A stretch of 64,000 bases of DNA from Vibrio gangliei (GCF_026001925.1 NZ_AP021869.1:2531402-2595401), one strand, 5' to 3'; shown: positions 24,297 to 35,099, numbered from the stretch's first letter. Numbers and translations are program-made. The notes: a model not told the origin generated them from the letters alone.

Positions 24297-25481
24297 TTAC
24301 TTTGGTTTGTTCCCTGTATTAAGAACATAACCACCTGGCACAGAAACCACATGCCCAGCCAATTCCAGCTCTAATATTTGCATCATGACTTCATGTACCG
24401 GTATATGGGTACGCTCTGCCAAGATATCAACTGGAGTAGCCTCATTTCCTACGTTAGCTAACAGTTGTGGAAATGGCAATGCTTGGCGAGTAAATGCTGA
24501 GGTTTTATTTTCGGTCTGCGTTTTATTTGCGGTTTGAGTGCCATCTGCAGCGTAAGTTAAGTCGAGTTGTGGTTGCGAATGTTGTGCATGAGATTGAAGC
24601 GATGAAACATGAGGGTTTAACTCATCCATGATATCTTGTGGGTTTAAGGCCAAATACGCCCCTTGCTGCAATAAACGATTGGTGCCGGCAAAACCGGATT
24701 GATAAATCGATCCAGGTAAAGCAAACACATCGCGATTTTGTTCAATTGCATAACGCGCAGTAATCAAAGAGCCACTGCGTTCCGCTGCCTCAACCACGAG
24801 AACCCCTTGCGATAGCCCACTAATAATGCGATTACGGCGAGGAAAATGTTCGGCACGCGGTTTGGCATCGGGTCGCAATTCCGACACCAAAGCTCCGCCA
24901 TTTTGCATAATCCGCTGCGCCAAACCGTTATGCCGCGCAGGGTAAACTTGCTCCACACCCGAACCCAATACGGCAACCGTAGTGCCATTGGCAAGTAAGG
25001 CCCCATCATGAGCGTGACCATCGATACCTAATGCTAAACCACTGGTAATAGTTAACCCTTGTTGTGCGAGTTGAAAAGCAAAATCCTTGGCAGCCTTTAA
25101 CCCATCAACACTGGCATGACGGCTACCCACTATCGCCACTTGTGGAGTATTCAATGCGGCCAAATTTCCTTTAATAAACAACACCGGCGGATGTGAAGAC
25201 ATTTGGCTGAGTAAATAAGGATAATCAGGCTCAAGTGGGGAAAGAATATGGTGTTCATCAGAGTCAGCTTGCCATTGCAAACAAGATTCCACTTCTCGAT
25301 TGGAATCTTGTTGAATGTATTGAATCTGCGTGTCTTTTAAGCCGAGATGCTGTAATTGCTGAACTGAATATCGCACCAAGTTTTGCGGGGAGTCGACACT
25401 CATCAAACGCGACAATGCCACTCCGCCTAACTTAGGTGCGAAGCTCAACCTGAGCCACGCACTGAGTTGCTCTTCATTCAT
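24297..25481 (-). CDS. dprA: DNA processing protein DprA (Smf)
   Basis: Loads RecA onto incoming single-stranded DNA during natural transformation. 394 residues. An N-terminal helical domain is followed by the Rossmann-like core: VAIVGSRHAS, SGLALGIDGHAHDGAL, VLGSGVEQVYPARH and FPRRNRIISG. A Thr/Asn/Gln-rich linker (about 315-330, with the short repeat NKTQTENKT) leads to a C-terminal winged-helix domain. The start overlaps the upstream LysM gene stop by 4 bp (ATGA). With comM in the same window it fits a naturally competent vibrio. Confidence 0.96.
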   Translation of the reverse strand: MNEEQLSAWLRLSFAPKLGGVALSRLMSVDSPQNLVRYSVQQLQHLGLKDTQIQYIQQDSNREVESCLQWQADSDEHHILSPLEPDYPYLLSQMSSHPPVLFIKGNLAALNTPQVAIVGSRHASVDGLKAAKDFAFQLAQQGLTITSGLALGIDGHAHDGALLANGTTVAVLGSGVEQVYPARHNGLAQRIMQNGGALVSELRPDAKPRAEHFPRRNRIISGLSQGVLVVEAAERSGSLITARYAIEQNRDVFALPGSIYQSGFAGTNRLLQQGAYLALNPQDIMDELNPHVSSLQSHAQHSQPQLDLTYAADGTQTANKTQTENKTSAFTRQALPFPQLLANVGNEATPVDILAERTHIPVHEVMMQILELELAGHVVSVPGGYVLNTGNKPK

Positions 25482-26587
25482 CCGGCGATATTAACATCTT
25501 GTGATTGAGACGCTAACGGCGAGACGGCAATGGAATCCGTGCGGATCGGCTCTAAACTTTGGGTTATCAAAGCCAGGCTAAACTTCGCGTACGGGCGAAT
25601 CACCACCATTTGACCAATTGAGATAGGTGGCAGTTCTGCTGAGCTAAAACCATTCACGCCGACTTCTTTTTCGTAACGATAATCGCCTTTACCGCCATAA
25701 ATCACCGCGCCCGCTTTGGCAAGATTAAAGCTGCTGCCTTGCTTTAAGCCATCATCAGAACCACGGTCGATGATCACCACTTGATTCTTAGCCATAAATT
25801 GATGGTTATCCATCGAGCCTTTAATATTGGCGACCAAACCTTGTGGCGCAGGCGTTGGCATAAAGGTGGTTGAGAGCATCATATCGTCGCCCATAATTGG
25901 TAGCGCAATATCGTTTTGTTTCACTTCTTGATGCTGAGTGACCACTTGCAACGCGCTGACTTTATCATTCGATTCTTTCAACTTGGTCTTGGCCACTAGG
26001 CGTAGAGAGTAAGCACTGGCATCCACATCATCGCCACTGCGCTCATACTCTTCCACTAAGCGATAAATCGCCCAATCTGGGTACGACACTTGACCATCAA
26101 TATAAATGCGCTCATTGCTGCTTAAGAATTGACGACCTTCACTGGTGCCTAAGACTCGCAAAGCATTATCTTCATCGGCATCCGTCAATAATTGATCGGA
26201 TTTCAAGTACGGCATCACTAAGCCATCATCCAACGTCGAAATCGCATCTTTATCGCTTTTACGCACATGAGGGCTGATTTTCTTCATTGGTTTTAAACTC
26301 AAAAGTGGCTGACCATTTTGCCAAGTCAATGTGAGCTTATCGCCAGGATAAATTAAATGCGGGTTTTCAATGCTTGGATTCACTTGCCATAAACGCGGCC
26401 ATAACCACGGGCTATCAAGAAACAAGGCTGAAATATCCCATAAGGTATCGCCTTTTTTCACGGTATAAGTGTTTGGCGCCCCTTCTTTTAATACTAAAGG
26501 CGGCGTAGTGGATGTGGCAGCAACAACAGAAAAACTCACCACAAAAAAGAGAAATAACTTAAAAATTGAGTGTCTAATGTTTGGCAT
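25478..26587 (-). CDS. Secreted LysM-domain protein
   Basis: 369 residues from the ATG at 26587, which is preceded by AAAGGTC. An earlier in-frame ATG at 26611 is possible but would extend the signal peptide. Residues 1-24 are a signal peptide ([17 protein letters not shown]), then one LysM module ([21 protein letters not shown], up to the NP-HLIYPGD motif) that binds peptidoglycan. The rest is a long domain of unknown fold seen in orthologues encoded next to dprA. Divergent from def. Confidence 0.88.
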   Translation of the reverse strand: MPNIRHSIFKLFLFFVVSFSVVAATSTTPPLVLKEGAPNTYTVKKGDTLWDISALFLDSPWLWPRLWQVNPSIENPHLIYPGDKLTLTWQNGQPLLSLKPMKKISPHVRKSDKDAISTLDDGLVMPYLKSDQLLTDADEDNALRVLGTSEGRQFLSSNERIYIDGQVSYPDWAIYRLVEEYERSGDDVDASAYSLRLVAKTKLKESNDKVSALQVVTQHQEVKQNDIALPIMGDDMMLSTTFMPTPAPQGLVANIKGSMDNHQFMAKNQVVIIDRGSDDGLKQGSSFNLAKAGAVIYGGKGDYRYEKEVGVNGFSSAELPPISIGQMVVIRPYAKFSLALITQSLEPIRTDSIAVSPLASQSQDVNIAG

Positions 26588-26628
26588 GACCTTTGATTCC
26601 TTGGTCGACATTTTGTCGCATAATGTGA

Positions 26629-26656
26629 TTGGATGCTGTCATTTGCCTTATAAAAT
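26629..26656 (+). promoter_or_regulatory. Candidate promoter for def-fmt-rsmB
   Basis: TTGGAT (26629-26634), 16-bp spacer, TAAAAT (26651-26656), about 60 bp before the def start in the divergent region with the LysM gene. Based on motif match only. Confidence 0.35.
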
Positions 26657-26717
26657 GTCTAGAATTGAGCCAATAAGGTTTAAGCTGTTTCGGCACAGTT
26701 CAATATTTAGAGTGTAT

Positions 26718-27230
26718 ATGTCTGTATTAAATGTATTAACGTTCCCTGATGATCGCCTACGCACCGTGGCGAAACCGGTGGAAAAAGTCACCCCAGAAAT
26801 CCAAAAGATCGTCGATGACATGATTGAAACCATGTACGACGAAGAAGGTATTGGTCTTGCGGCCACCCAAGTCGATATCCATCAACGTATTGTAGTGATT
26901 GATATTTCAGATGAGCGCGATCAACCTATGGTGCTTATCAACCCAGAAATCATCGAAAAACGCGGTGAAGATGGCATTGAAGAAGGTTGTCTTTCTGTCC
27001 CTGGCGCACGAGCTTTGGTGCCTCGCGCAGCGGAAGTTACGGTCAAAGCCTTAAACCGTGATGGTGAAGAATACACCTTTGAAGCGGATGATTTATTGGC
27101 AATTTGTGTGCAACACGAACTGGATCACCTACAAGGCAAGCTGTTCGTCGATTACTTATCACCATTAAAGCGCAAGCGTATTAAAGACAAGCTTGAGAAA
27201 ATTAAACGCTTTAATGAAAAGAACCAATAA
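26718..27230 (+). CDS. def: Peptide deformylase
   Basis: Removes the formyl group from nascent proteins. 170 residues (E. coli 169). All three metal-site motifs are present: [17 protein letters not shown] and QHELDHLQG, giving Cys and two His ligands and the catalytic Glu. The start at 26718 gives the family N-terminus [14 protein letters not shown]. fmt follows 30 bp downstream. Confidence 0.98.
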   Translation: MSVLNVLTFPDDRLRTVAKPVEKVTPEIQKIVDDMIETMYDEEGIGLAATQVDIHQRIVVIDISDERDQPMVLINPEIIEKRGEDGIEEGCLSVPGARALVPRAAEVTVKALNRDGEEYTFEADDLLAICVQHELDHLQGKLFVDYLSPLKRKRIKDKLEKIKRFNEKNQ

Positions 27231-27260
27231 TCACGTCACACGTTAATTAACGAGGTTACC

Positions 27261-28250
27261 TTGAGCCAGTCTTTACGTATTGTCTTTGCAGGTACGCCAG
27301 ATTTCGCCGCCCGTCACTTGGCGGCGTTACTTTCTTCCCAGAAAGGTTCTGCGCAGCAAAATTCCGATTACCAAATCATCGCCGCTTATACCCAGCCTGA
27401 TCGTCCAGCAGGACGCGGTAAAAAGCTCACCGCCAGCCCAGTCAAACAACTCGCGCTTGAGCATGATATCCCAGTCTTTCAACCCGAGAACTTTAAATCG
27501 GATGAGGCTAAGCAGCAGTTAAAAGCCCTCAATGCCGATTTAATGATCGTGGTTGCGTATGGTTTATTGCTGCCACAAGTCGTACTTGATACCCCACGTT
27601 TAGGCTGTATCAATGTGCACGGTTCGATCTTACCGCGTTGGCGTGGCGCAGCCCCAATTCAACGTGCAATTTGGGCGGGCGATGCGGAAACGGGTGTCAC
27701 CATCATGCAAATGGATATTGGTCTTGATACCGGCGACATGCTGAAAATAGCTACCCTACCGATTGAAAGCACAGACACCAGCGCGTCGATGTATGAGAAG
27801 TTAGCGGAGCTTGGCCCACAAGCCTTACTTGAATGTGTAGAAGATATTCGTCAAGGCAAAGCATTGCCACAAAAACAAAATGACGAGTATGCCAATTACG
27901 CCAAAAAACTCAGCAAAGAAGAAGCCAAAATTGACTGGAATGATGATGCCAAGCGCATCGAACGTTGCGTGCGCGCGTTTAACCCTTGGCCGATGAGCTT
28001 TTTCTCAATACAAGATGACAATGGCGAACTGCATAACATCAAAGTATGGCAATCTCGAGTCGAGACAGACTCTAGCCAAGCGCCTGCCGGCCAAATTATC
28101 CGCGCCGATAAAACCGGTATTTATGTCGCGACAGGCAAAGAGGTTCTGGTACTAGAGCAACTGCAAATCCCGGGCAAAAAAGCCCTGCCAGTACAAGATA
28201 TTCTTAATGCTCGCAGCCAATGGTTTGCAGTAGGTAACACATTAGCTTAA
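27261..28250 (+). CDS. fmt: Methionyl-tRNA formyltransferase
   Basis: Formylates Met-tRNAi using 10-formyl-THF. 329 residues (E. coli 315). The start codon is TTG with GAGG upstream; it gives [19 protein letters not shown], the family N-terminus, and no other start fits. The catalytic segment [20 protein letters not shown] is intact. A polar insert near residues 28-42 ([14 protein letters not shown]) accounts for the extra length. It follows def as in most gammaproteobacteria. Confidence 0.97.
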   Translation: MSQSLRIVFAGTPDFAARHLAALLSSQKGSAQQNSDYQIIAAYTQPDRPAGRGKKLTASPVKQLALEHDIPVFQPENFKSDEAKQQLKALNADLMIVVAYGLLLPQVVLDTPRLGCINVHGSILPRWRGAAPIQRAIWAGDAETGVTIMQMDIGLDTGDMLKIATLPIESTDTSASMYEKLAELGPQALLECVEDIRQGKALPQKQNDEYANYAKKLSKEEAKIDWNDDAKRIERCVRAFNPWPMSFFSIQDDNGELHNIKVWQSRVETDSSQAPAGQIIRADKTGIYVATGKEVLVLEQLQIPGKKALPVQDILNARSQWFAVGNTLA

Positions 28251-28258
28251 TCCAACCT

Positions 28259-28290
28259 AAGGCGCAGAAATGTGCCTTATTTGCTTTTAT
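28259..28290 (+). terminator. Weak terminator-like hairpin between fmt and rsmB
   Basis: AAGGCGCA (28259-28266), GAAA tetraloop, TGTGCCTT (28271-28278), then a broken T-rich stretch. One G-U pair. It may only reduce readthrough into rsmB. Confidence 0.45.
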
Positions 28291-28334
28291 TATTCACACA
28301 ATGACCACTTGTGATTTAAACAAGAGAAAACACC

Positions 28335-29615
28335 ATGAACGTTCGTGCCGCTGCTGCCAAAGTCTTATTTGAAGTTGTCGACCAAGGCTATTCACTTTCT
28401 GCTGCTCTTCCTGCGGCACAGCAAACCATTCGTCCTCGCGACCACGCGTTATTACAAGAAATCTGCTACGGCGCGCTACGTTACTTACCGCGTTTAGAAT
28501 CCATTGCCAATGAATTGATGGATAAGCCACTGAAAGGCAAACAACGTGTTTTTCACCATCTGATCTTAGTAGGCATTTACCAATTAAGTTTTATGCGCAT
28601 TCCGCCGCACGCTGCGGTTGGCGAAACCGTAGAAGGCACACAAGCGCTGAAAGGCCCAAGGTTACGCGGCTTAATCAATGCCGTTCTGCGTAATTATCAA
28701 CGCAACCAAGAACAATTAGATGCTAAAGCATTGGCCCACAACGCAGGTAAATATGTACATCCAAGTTGGCTGTTAAAATTGCTGCAAGAGGCTTACCCAA
28801 ATGAGTGGCAAAGCATCGTTGAAGCCAATAACAGCAAAGCGCCGATGTGGCTACGTGTGAATCGTCAGCATCACACTCGAGATGAATACCTCACCCTACT
28901 TGAACAAGAGAACATTGAAGCGGAAACTCACCCTCAAGCTCAAGATGCGCTGCGTTTATTATCGCCGTGTGATGTCATGACACTACCGGGCTTTGATAGA
29001 GGCTGGGTTTCAGTACAAGATGCTGCCGCGCAGTTGTCGGTCGATTACTTACAACCACAAGATGGTGAATTGATTTTAGATTGCTGCGCCGCACCCGGTG
29101 GTAAAACCGCGCACATTTTAGAACACACCCAAAACACCCAAGTGGTGGCAATTGATTGTGATGACACTCGTTTAAAACGTGTACACGAAAACCTTGAGCG
29201 TTTGAATTTACAAGCGCAAGTGATTTGTGGCGATGCCCGTTATCCGCAAGATTGGTGGAATGGCGAGAAGTTTGATCGCATTCTGCTTGATGCCCCTTGT
29301 TCGGCAACCGGTGTCATTCGTCGTCACCCAGACATCAAATGGCTACGTCGCGGTAACGATATTGCCGCATTGGCTGAGCTGCAAAAAGAAATCCTAGATG
29401 CCATGTGGAAACAATTAAAACCACAAGGCACTTTAGTTTATGCCACTTGTTCCATCACACCACAAGAAAACGTAGAACAAGTGAAAGCCTTCTTAAAACG
29501 TACTGATAATGTAGAATTAATTGGCTCACAAACGGATAATCCAGGTCGTCAAATTCTTCCTGGTGAAGAAAACATGGATGGTTTCTATTACGCAGTCTTA
29601 CGAAAAACCGCGTAA
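28335..29615 (+). CDS. rsmB: 16S rRNA m5C967 methyltransferase
   Basis: 426 residues (E. coli 429). An N-terminal NusB-like RNA-binding domain (about 1-140) precedes an S-adenosylmethionine methyltransferase domain with [15 protein letters not shown], the motif IV cysteine in [16 protein letters not shown] and the catalytic cysteine in [11 protein letters not shown]. Third gene of the def-fmt-rsmB-trkA string. Confidence 0.97.
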   Translation: MNVRAAAAKVLFEVVDQGYSLSAALPAAQQTIRPRDHALLQEICYGALRYLPRLESIANELMDKPLKGKQRVFHHLILVGIYQLSFMRIPPHAAVGETVEGTQALKGPRLRGLINAVLRNYQRNQEQLDAKALAHNAGKYVHPSWLLKLLQEAYPNEWQSIVEANNSKAPMWLRVNRQHHTRDEYLTLLEQENIEAETHPQAQDALRLLSPCDVMTLPGFDRGWVSVQDAAAQLSVDYLQPQDGELILDCCAAPGGKTAHILEHTQNTQVVAIDCDDTRLKRVHENLERLNLQAQVICGDARYPQDWWNGEKFDRILLDAPCSATGVIRRHPDIKWLRRGNDIAALAELQKEILDAMWKQLKPQGTLVYATCSITPQENVEQVKAFLKRTDNVELIGSQTDNPGRQILPGEENMDGFYYAVLRKTA

Positions 29616-29702
29616 TCCCAGGTTCAACAGACCCTACATGATGCTAACAGGTGAAATGCATATCACCGTTGATGAAAGTTAAATCAAGGTTCACGAAATA
29701 TT

Positions 29703-31079
29703 ATGAAAATCATTATTCTTGGTGCTGGACAAGTTGGTGGCACACTGGCTGAAAACCTAGTGGGTGAAAACAACGATATTACCGTTATTGATCGTAACAC
29801 TGACCGCCTGCGTGAGCTGCAAGATAAATATGATTTACGTGTGGTGAATGGTTATGCCAGCCATCCCGATACATTACGTGAAGCCGGCGCGCAAGATGCC
29901 GACATGTTGGTAGCGGTCACCAACTCGGATGAAACCAACATGGCCGCGTGTCAGGTGGCGTTTACCTTATTTAACACCCCAAGCCGCATTGCTCGAATTC
30001 GTTCTCCTGAATACTTAGCGGAAAAAGATGCCTTATTCCAATCGGGCGCGATTCCGGTCGATCACCTCATCGCACCAGAAGAGTTGGTCACCAATTACAT
30101 TGAACGCTTAATTCATTACCCAGGTGCATTGCAAGTGGTCAGTTTTGCCGACAAAAAAGTCAGCCTGGTTGCGGTAAAAGCCTACTACGGTGGTCCATTA
30201 GTCGGTAATGCGCTCTCAACACTGCGTGAGCACATGCCGCACATTGATACCCGCGTGGCCGCCATTTTCCGTCAAGGTCGCCCGATTCGTCCGCAAGGCA
30301 CCACCATTATTGAAGCCGATGATGAAGTCTTCTTTGTCGCGGCCAGTAACCACATCCGCGCGGTAATGAGTGAATTGCAACGCCTAGAAAAAACCTACCG
30401 CCGCATCATGATTGTCGGTGGCGGTAATATCGGTTCAAGTCTGGCCAAATGCTTAGAAAAAGATTACAGCGTTAAATTGATTGAACGCAGCTACCAACGT
30501 GCAGAGCGTTTATCTGAAGAGCTAGAAAACACCATTGTTTTTTGTGGCGACGCCGCCGATCAAGAATTGCTCAATGAAGAAAACATCGACCAAGTGGACG
30601 TGTTTATCGCACTGACAAACGAAGATGAAACCAACATCATGTCCGCTATGCTCGCCAAACGTCTTGGTGCCAAGAAAGTGATGGTGCTGATCCAGCGCAG
30701 TGCTTACGTCGATCTCGTACAAGGCGGCACCATTGATGTGGCAATTTCACCGCAACAAGCCACGATTTCAGCCTTGCTGACTCACGTTCGTCGTGCGGAT
30801 ATTGTGAATGTTTCGTCTTTACGTCGTGGCGCGGCCGAAGCGATCGAAGCCATTGCCCACGGCGATGAAACCACCTCAAAAGTAGTTGGTAAAGCGATTG
30901 GTGATATCAAACTGCCACCGGGTACCACCATTGGTGCCATTGTGCGTGGTGAAGAAGTTCTGATCGCCCACGACCGCACCGTCATTGAACAAGATGACCA
31001 CGTAGTAATGTTCTTGGTAGATAAGAAATATGTGCCTGACGTTGAACGCTTATTCCAACCAAGCCCATTCTTCTTATAA
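29703..31079 (+). CDS. trkA: Trk potassium uptake regulatory subunit TrkA
   Basis: Cytoplasmic NAD(H)-binding gating subunit of Trk channels. 458 residues, as in E. coli. Two tandem RCK domains: the first begins [16 protein letters not shown] (residues 3-18), the second [16 protein letters not shown] near 235; each is followed by a TrkA_C domain. The trkH gene starts 17 bp after its stop, so the two are surely cotranscribed. Confidence 0.98.
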   Translation: MKIIILGAGQVGGTLAENLVGENNDITVIDRNTDRLRELQDKYDLRVVNGYASHPDTLREAGAQDADMLVAVTNSDETNMAACQVAFTLFNTPSRIARIRSPEYLAEKDALFQSGAIPVDHLIAPEELVTNYIERLIHYPGALQVVSFADKKVSLVAVKAYYGGPLVGNALSTLREHMPHIDTRVAAIFRQGRPIRPQGTTIIEADDEVFFVAASNHIRAVMSELQRLEKTYRRIMIVGGGNIGSSLAKCLEKDYSVKLIERSYQRAERLSEELENTIVFCGDAADQELLNEENIDQVDVFIALTNEDETNIMSAMLAKRLGAKKVMVLIQRSAYVDLVQGGTIDVAISPQQATISALLTHVRRADIVNVSSLRRGAAEAIEAIAHGDETTSKVVGKAIGDIKLPPGTTIGAIVRGEEVLIAHDRTVIEQDDHVVMFLVDKKYVPDVERLFQPSPFFL

Positions 31080-31096
31080 CAGGTACTTGTCGTCTT

Positions 31097-32542
31097 ATGG
31101 TTAACTATCGCCCCATATCGTTTGTACTCGGACTGGTGTTATCCAAAATTGCCTTGTTCATGTATGTGCCAACGCTTATGGCCTTTTTTACCGGTACCGA
31201 TGGCTTTATTGAGTTTGGCCAAGCCTTAATTATTACTCATTTTGCCGCGTTTGTTTTCTTATCCATCGGTCGTACCAAACATTTTCGCCTTGGCGTGCGG
31301 GATATGTTCTTAATCACCACTCTGGTTTGGACCGTATCCAGCTGTTTTGCCGCACTCCCCTTTGTATTCATCAACCACATTAGTTTTACCGATGCCTATT
31401 TTGAAACCATGTCAGGCATAACCACCACAGGTTCAACGGTATTAAGTGGGCTCGATACTATGGCGCCGAGTATTTTATTATGGCGCTCAACTCTGCAATG
31501 GATTGGTGGGGTGGGCTTTATCGTGATGGCGGTGGCGATTCTACCTATGCTCAACGTTGGGGGCATGAAACTGTTCCAAACGGAATCCTCCGACTGGTCA
31601 GACAAAAGTAGCCCTCGCGCCAAAAACGTCGCCAAGAATATCGTGATTGTGTACATCACTTTAACTCTGCTGTGTACCTTAGGCTATTTGTACACGGGCA
31701 TGGGTCTATTTGATGCCATCAACCATGCTTTCACCACCCTTTCAACGGGTGGCTATTCCACCACCGATCAATCGATGAACCATTTCTCCAATGGGGCGCA
31801 CTGGGTTGGCTCACTCTTTATGTTCTTAGGGGGGTTGCCGTTCTTATTGTTTGTCACCGCATTACGTAAAAAAGACCCCAAAACGTTGATATTAGATGCC
31901 CAGGTACAAGGCTTTTTCTATTTGGTAGCAGTGACCAGTTTGCTGGTGGCATTATGGATGACCTTTCAAGATCACTATCAATTTATTGATGCCATTCGCA
32001 TCTCCACCTTCAATATCATATCGGTCTTAACCACCACTGGGTTTGGCTTGGATGACTTTACCTCTTGGGGTGGCTTGCCATCAGTGGTGTTTGCTTTCTT
32101 AATGTTAGTGGGAGCATGTTCTGGCTCAACCGCAGGCGGCATCAAAATATTCCGCTTTCAAATTGCAGCAACCCTTCTCAACAAACAAATAATGAAATTG
32201 ATTCACCCATCAGGCGTTTTCGTACAACGTTATAACCAGCGTCCAGTCAATGACGATATCGTGCGTTCCGTGGTGGCATTTGTGCTGACCTTCATTCTTA
32301 CCGTTATTTTTATTGCAGGCTCACTCAGTGCCATGGGGCTCGATCCCATTACCAGCATTAGTGCTTCCATGACGGCAGTGGCGAACGTAGGACCGGGCAT
32401 GGGCAGTGTGATTGGCCCAACCGGTAACTTTGCGCCACTACCTGATGCCGCAAAATGGTTACTCAGTTTTGGAATGCTAATGGGACGATTAGAAATTCTG
32501 ACCATCTTAGTGATTTTCTTTCCTGCGTTTTGGCGTACCTAA
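31097..32542 (+). CDS. trkH: TrkH potassium channel subunit (second TrkH of the window)
   Basis: 481 residues with about ten membrane segments and four pore repeats. The filter motifs are visible in order: TTGST, STGGYST, TTGFG and NVGPG. It differs throughout from the TrkH at the left edge (N-terminus NYRPISFVLGLVLSKIA) and is the type paired with trkA in vibrios; the crystallised Vibrio TrkH is of this kind as far as I recall. Likely forms the K+ pore gated by the TrkA encoded just upstream. Confidence 0.95.
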   Translation: MVNYRPISFVLGLVLSKIALFMYVPTLMAFFTGTDGFIEFGQALIITHFAAFVFLSIGRTKHFRLGVRDMFLITTLVWTVSSCFAALPFVFINHISFTDAYFETMSGITTTGSTVLSGLDTMAPSILLWRSTLQWIGGVGFIVMAVAILPMLNVGGMKLFQTESSDWSDKSSPRAKNVAKNIVIVYITLTLLCTLGYLYTGMGLFDAINHAFTTLSTGGYSTTDQSMNHFSNGAHWVGSLFMFLGGLPFLLFVTALRKKDPKTLILDAQVQGFFYLVAVTSLLVALWMTFQDHYQFIDAIRISTFNIISVLTTTGFGLDDFTSWGGLPSVVFAFLMLVGACSGSTAGGIKIFRFQIAATLLNKQIMKLIHPSGVFVQRYNQRPVNDDIVRSVVAFVLTFILTVIFIAGSLSAMGLDPITSISASMTAVANVGPGMGSVIGPTGNFAPLPDAAKWLLSFGMLMGRLEILTILVIFFPAFWRT

Positions 32543-32574
32543 GATTTTCATCTACACAAGCATCAAGAAATAAA

Positions 32575-32613
32575 AATGGCGAGCCGCATTCAAGCGATCT
32601 CGCCATTATTTTA
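32575..32613. terminator. Rho-independent terminator between trkH and the TrhA gene
   Basis: AATGGCGAG (32575-32583) pairs with CTCGCCATT (32599-32607); the loop has a further CGC/GCG pairing. Followed by ATTTTAT on the plus strand and TTTTTATTTC on the minus strand, so it may serve both convergent genes. Confidence 0.65.
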
Positions 32614-32630
32614 TCCAAGCTATAAACGCA

Positions 32631-33287
32631 TTAACCTGCCACGACTACCGGTTCTACATAGAAATAAATACCAATGAAATGGCATACGCAGCCAGCCAAC
32701 ACAAATAAATGCCAAATAGCGTGGTTATAAGGAATACGTTTGACCGTGTAGAAAATCACACCCAATGAGTAAATCAACCCACCAGCCACCAGCCAAACCA
32801 CGGCACGAATATCAAGGTGGGCCACGAGTTGATACACCACCACTAAAGATAACCAGCCCATAATCAAATAGCTGATCAAAGAAAAGGCTTTAAAGCGATA
32901 AACAAACGCGACTTTCATGATCACACCAAGAATGGCGATCAGCCAAATCACCACCATCAAACCAATGGCTAAGTTCGTACGCAAACCGACTAATAAAAAT
33001 GGTGTGTAACTGCCCGCGATCAAAAAATAAATCGCACTGTGATCGAGCGTTTTCAGCCAGCGTTTAGCAGGAGGATGAGGAATCGCATGGTATAGTGTAG
33101 AAGCAAGAAACAGCACAATCACACTCGCGCCATAAATGCTCATGCTGACATAGGTTAATGTATCCGCACCAAAATTAGCGGCTTTTAACAGCAATACCAC
33201 CAAAGCCACAATACCAAAAATCACACCTAAGCCGTGGCTAATACTATTCGCCACTTCTTCACGAATGGTATATTCCTGAGATGACAT
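32631..33287 (-). CDS. trhA: TrhA / hemolysin III family membrane protein (PAQR-like, YqfA)
   Basis: 218 residues from the ATG at 33287, which has AAGGTGAG upstream (E. coli YqfA 219). Seven membrane segments. Conserved polar residues of the PAQR/hemolysin III family are present: the first His in [32 protein letters not shown] and the late [17 protein letters not shown]. coli TrhA influences membrane fluidity control; the hemolysin name is historical and no toxin role is implied. Confidence 0.9.
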   Translation of the reverse strand: MSSQEYTIREEVANSISHGLGVIFGIVALVVLLLKAANFGADTLTYVSMSIYGASVIVLFLASTLYHAIPHPPAKRWLKTLDHSAIYFLIAGSYTPFLLVGLRTNLAIGLMVVIWLIAILGVIMKVAFVYRFKAFSLISYLIMGWLSLVVVYQLVAHLDIRAVVWLVAGGLIYSLGVIFYTVKRIPYNHAIWHLFVLAGCVCHFIGIYFYVEPVVVAG

Positions 33288-33399
33288 GTCACTCACCTTT
33301 GCAATAACAAGATAGAGCAATATTTTGGCATATTGAGCTTACACATGTAAGCCCAATTTAATTTATTTTATTTTTTATGACAAAGCGTACCGCGTTCGA

Positions 33400-34185
33400 T
33401 CAAGTGGTTTGATCTAAAAACTCAAGCACCTTTTTACCTGCTTGCTGTGGATCTTCATCATGCTGCAGTACTAATTCACGCTTCAATTTATTGCTGCCAA
33501 TGAAACTCGATAACATGCCGCCCATGCCTTTTTTCTGGCGATCCACTTCAAACCAAATTTTAAGATCATGTTCCGTCCGGTATGTCACGATTTCTAATTC
33601 ACGCCAACGGCCATGAAATTCCCCACGCACAGGCACAAATTCAAACTCCTGAACAAAAGGCAGTTCAAACCCATCGACCGCTTCACACTCGACCTGACGA
33701 ATACGCAAACCAGCCTCTTCTAACGCAGAGAAAATACCATCTTCTAATGGATCAGGACGCACAGTTAAAATATCGGTATCTTTCGGATCCGAAGCTAACG
33801 CAATATCGAGTTTTGTATCCAGCCATACTTTGGAATCACCCAGTGTGATCGGCGTATTCCACGGCACCTGTAGCTCAACTTCAAAGACTTTATCTTGATG
33901 CGGTTCAATATCAAACGCGTACGGCAGAGACCATTTATCCAACACAAATGTTTTGGCTTCTTTACTGCCTTGAACCTTACGCCCTTCCGGGTTCATTCTT
34001 TCCGCGCGATAACGGCAGCATAACTTGAGATAAATATTGTCAATGGATTGTGCTGTCGAGCCACCATAAACATGCACGTCCACCGCAACAGTTTGCCCTG
34101 GGTAAACCACATCTTGCTTCAAAATGGTATCGACTCTTGCCGAACCTATACCCAAACTCGCCAACGTCTTTTTAAAAAACGACAT
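33400..34185 (-). CDS. Spo0M-like arrestin-fold protein
   Basis: 261 residues matching the sporulation-control Spo0M family, found in many non-sporulating bacteria. N-terminus SFFKKTLASLGIGSARVDT, then two beta-sandwich domains; VYPGQTVAVDVHVYGG and DKVFEVELQVPWNTPITLG are typical. It is predicted cytoplasmic. Function outside Bacillus is not known. Transcribed alone, divergent from the small reading frame at 34414. Confidence 0.88.
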   Translation of the reverse strand: MSFFKKTLASLGIGSARVDTILKQDVVYPGQTVAVDVHVYGGSTAQSIDNIYLKLCCRYRAERMNPEGRKVQGSKEAKTFVLDKWSLPYAFDIEPHQDKVFEVELQVPWNTPITLGDSKVWLDTKLDIALASDPKDTDILTVRPDPLEDGIFSALEEAGLRIRQVECEAVDGFELPFVQEFEFVPVRGEFHGRWRELEIVTYRTEHDLKIWFEVDRQKKGMGGMLSSFIGSNKLKRELVLQHDEDPQQAGKKVLEFLDQTT

Positions 34186-34413
34186 ACATATTCCTCGCTT
34201 TTCATTGGTTTTTTTAAATTATTGTCAATTCAGTTAAATTCTGTGTTTATTGATAAAAAGCTTATCGCTTTAACAAATCATTGTGACTATACTATTACAC
34301 AGTCGAAAAATTGTTCGATTACTGGTCATTATTAGGACAAACAATCTAAATACATAATGGTTGGATCAGGTAACAATTGCCATGGATGTGCGTTTTTATA
34401 GGCAATAAATTCT
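34186..34413. other. Intergenic region between spo0M and the 41-residue frame
   Basis: About 230 AT-rich bases that must hold divergent promoters. Candidate elements (for example TTAACA and TATTAC near 34269-34297) are too weak to call. Confidence 0.4.
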
Positions 34414-34539
34414 ATGCGTCCCGTTCCTGTTAGAGCATCATTTTCTCGTGGTTCAGCATCACGTCGTCGTCACAGTTTCGTTGCAGTCCCTGTAGCAAAA
34501 ACTCCTCAAACGCCGGCAACAGCAAACGAACAGAAATAG
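34414..34539 (+). CDS. Possible small Arg/Pro-rich peptide gene, 41 residues
   Basis: ATG at 34414, stop TAG at 34537-34539. The peptide starts MRPVPVRASFSRGSASRRRH and is rich in Arg, Ser, Ala, Pro and Val, so strongly basic at the front. An in-frame TAG at 34399 excludes a longer frame. The only ribosome-binding candidate is AGG 11 bp upstream. A strong terminator begins 27 bp after the stop, which shows a short transcript ends here; it could equally be a small RNA. I do not recognise a family. Confidence 0.45.
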   Translation: MRPVPVRASFSRGSASRRRHSFVAVPVAKTPQTPATANEQK

Positions 34540-34565
34540 TTTCGCTCCAACAAACCTTATCTAAG

Positions 34566-34599
34566 AGCGTAGCATCATTTAGGTGCTGCGCTTTTTTTT
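34566..34599 (+). terminator. Strong Rho-independent terminator after the 41-residue frame
   Basis: AGCGTAGCA (34566-34574), 9-nt loop, TGCTGCGCT (34584-34592), one G-U pair, then a run of eight T. Implies a short transcript starting between 34186 and 34414. Confidence 0.85.
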
Positions 34600-34649
34600 A
34601 GAATTTGCTACCGTAGCCTAATAATCCTTACTTTATATATGGTGAAAAT

Positions 34650-34916
34650 ATGAAATGCCATCGCGTTAATGAACTGATCGAACTGCTCCACCCTGAATGG
34701 CAAAAAGATCCCGACCTCAATCTGCTTGAGTTTCTGGTTAAATTAAGCCAAGAAGCGGGTTATCAAGGCAAACTAGAAGAACTCACCGACGACGTTTTAA
34801 TCTATCACCTCAAAATGCGCAATTCGGCTAAAGATGAAATGATCCCTGGCCTTGCCAAAGACAAAGAAGATGACTTCAAAACCGCCTTACTTCGCGCTCG
34901 CGGTATTATTCAATAA
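34650..34916 (+). CDS. VF530-type conserved protein (DUF2132)
   Basis: 88 residues matching the VF530 family, named after a Vibrio fischeri protein: [34 protein letters not shown] and [14 protein letters not shown]. Compact helical protein, proposed to bind DNA by fold; no function established. Own terminator downstream, so probably monocistronic. Confidence 0.85.
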   Translation: MKCHRVNELIELLHPEWQKDPDLNLLEFLVKLSQEAGYQGKLEELTDDVLIYHLKMRNSAKDEMIPGLAKDKEDDFKTALLRARGIIQ

Positions 34917-34994
34917 TCAAGCAATTAACTCAGCTTAGCTATAGGCTAGGTTGACGTTATTTTGTACTTATTTCAATATCAAAGTGACAAATCT

Positions 34995-35022
34995 TGAAGC
35001 CCATTGCGGCTTCATTTTTTTA
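34995..35022 (+). terminator. Rho-independent terminator after the VF530-type gene
   Basis: TGAAGCC (34995-35001), 6-nt loop, GGCTTCA (35008-35014), then seven T. Confidence 0.85.
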
Positions 35023-35099
35023 TCCTCGGTATACTGTGGCACATTCGTTTCACATAATAAAAATCAAACACTGTGAACAGTGGCCAGCAAGGAAGTGAC

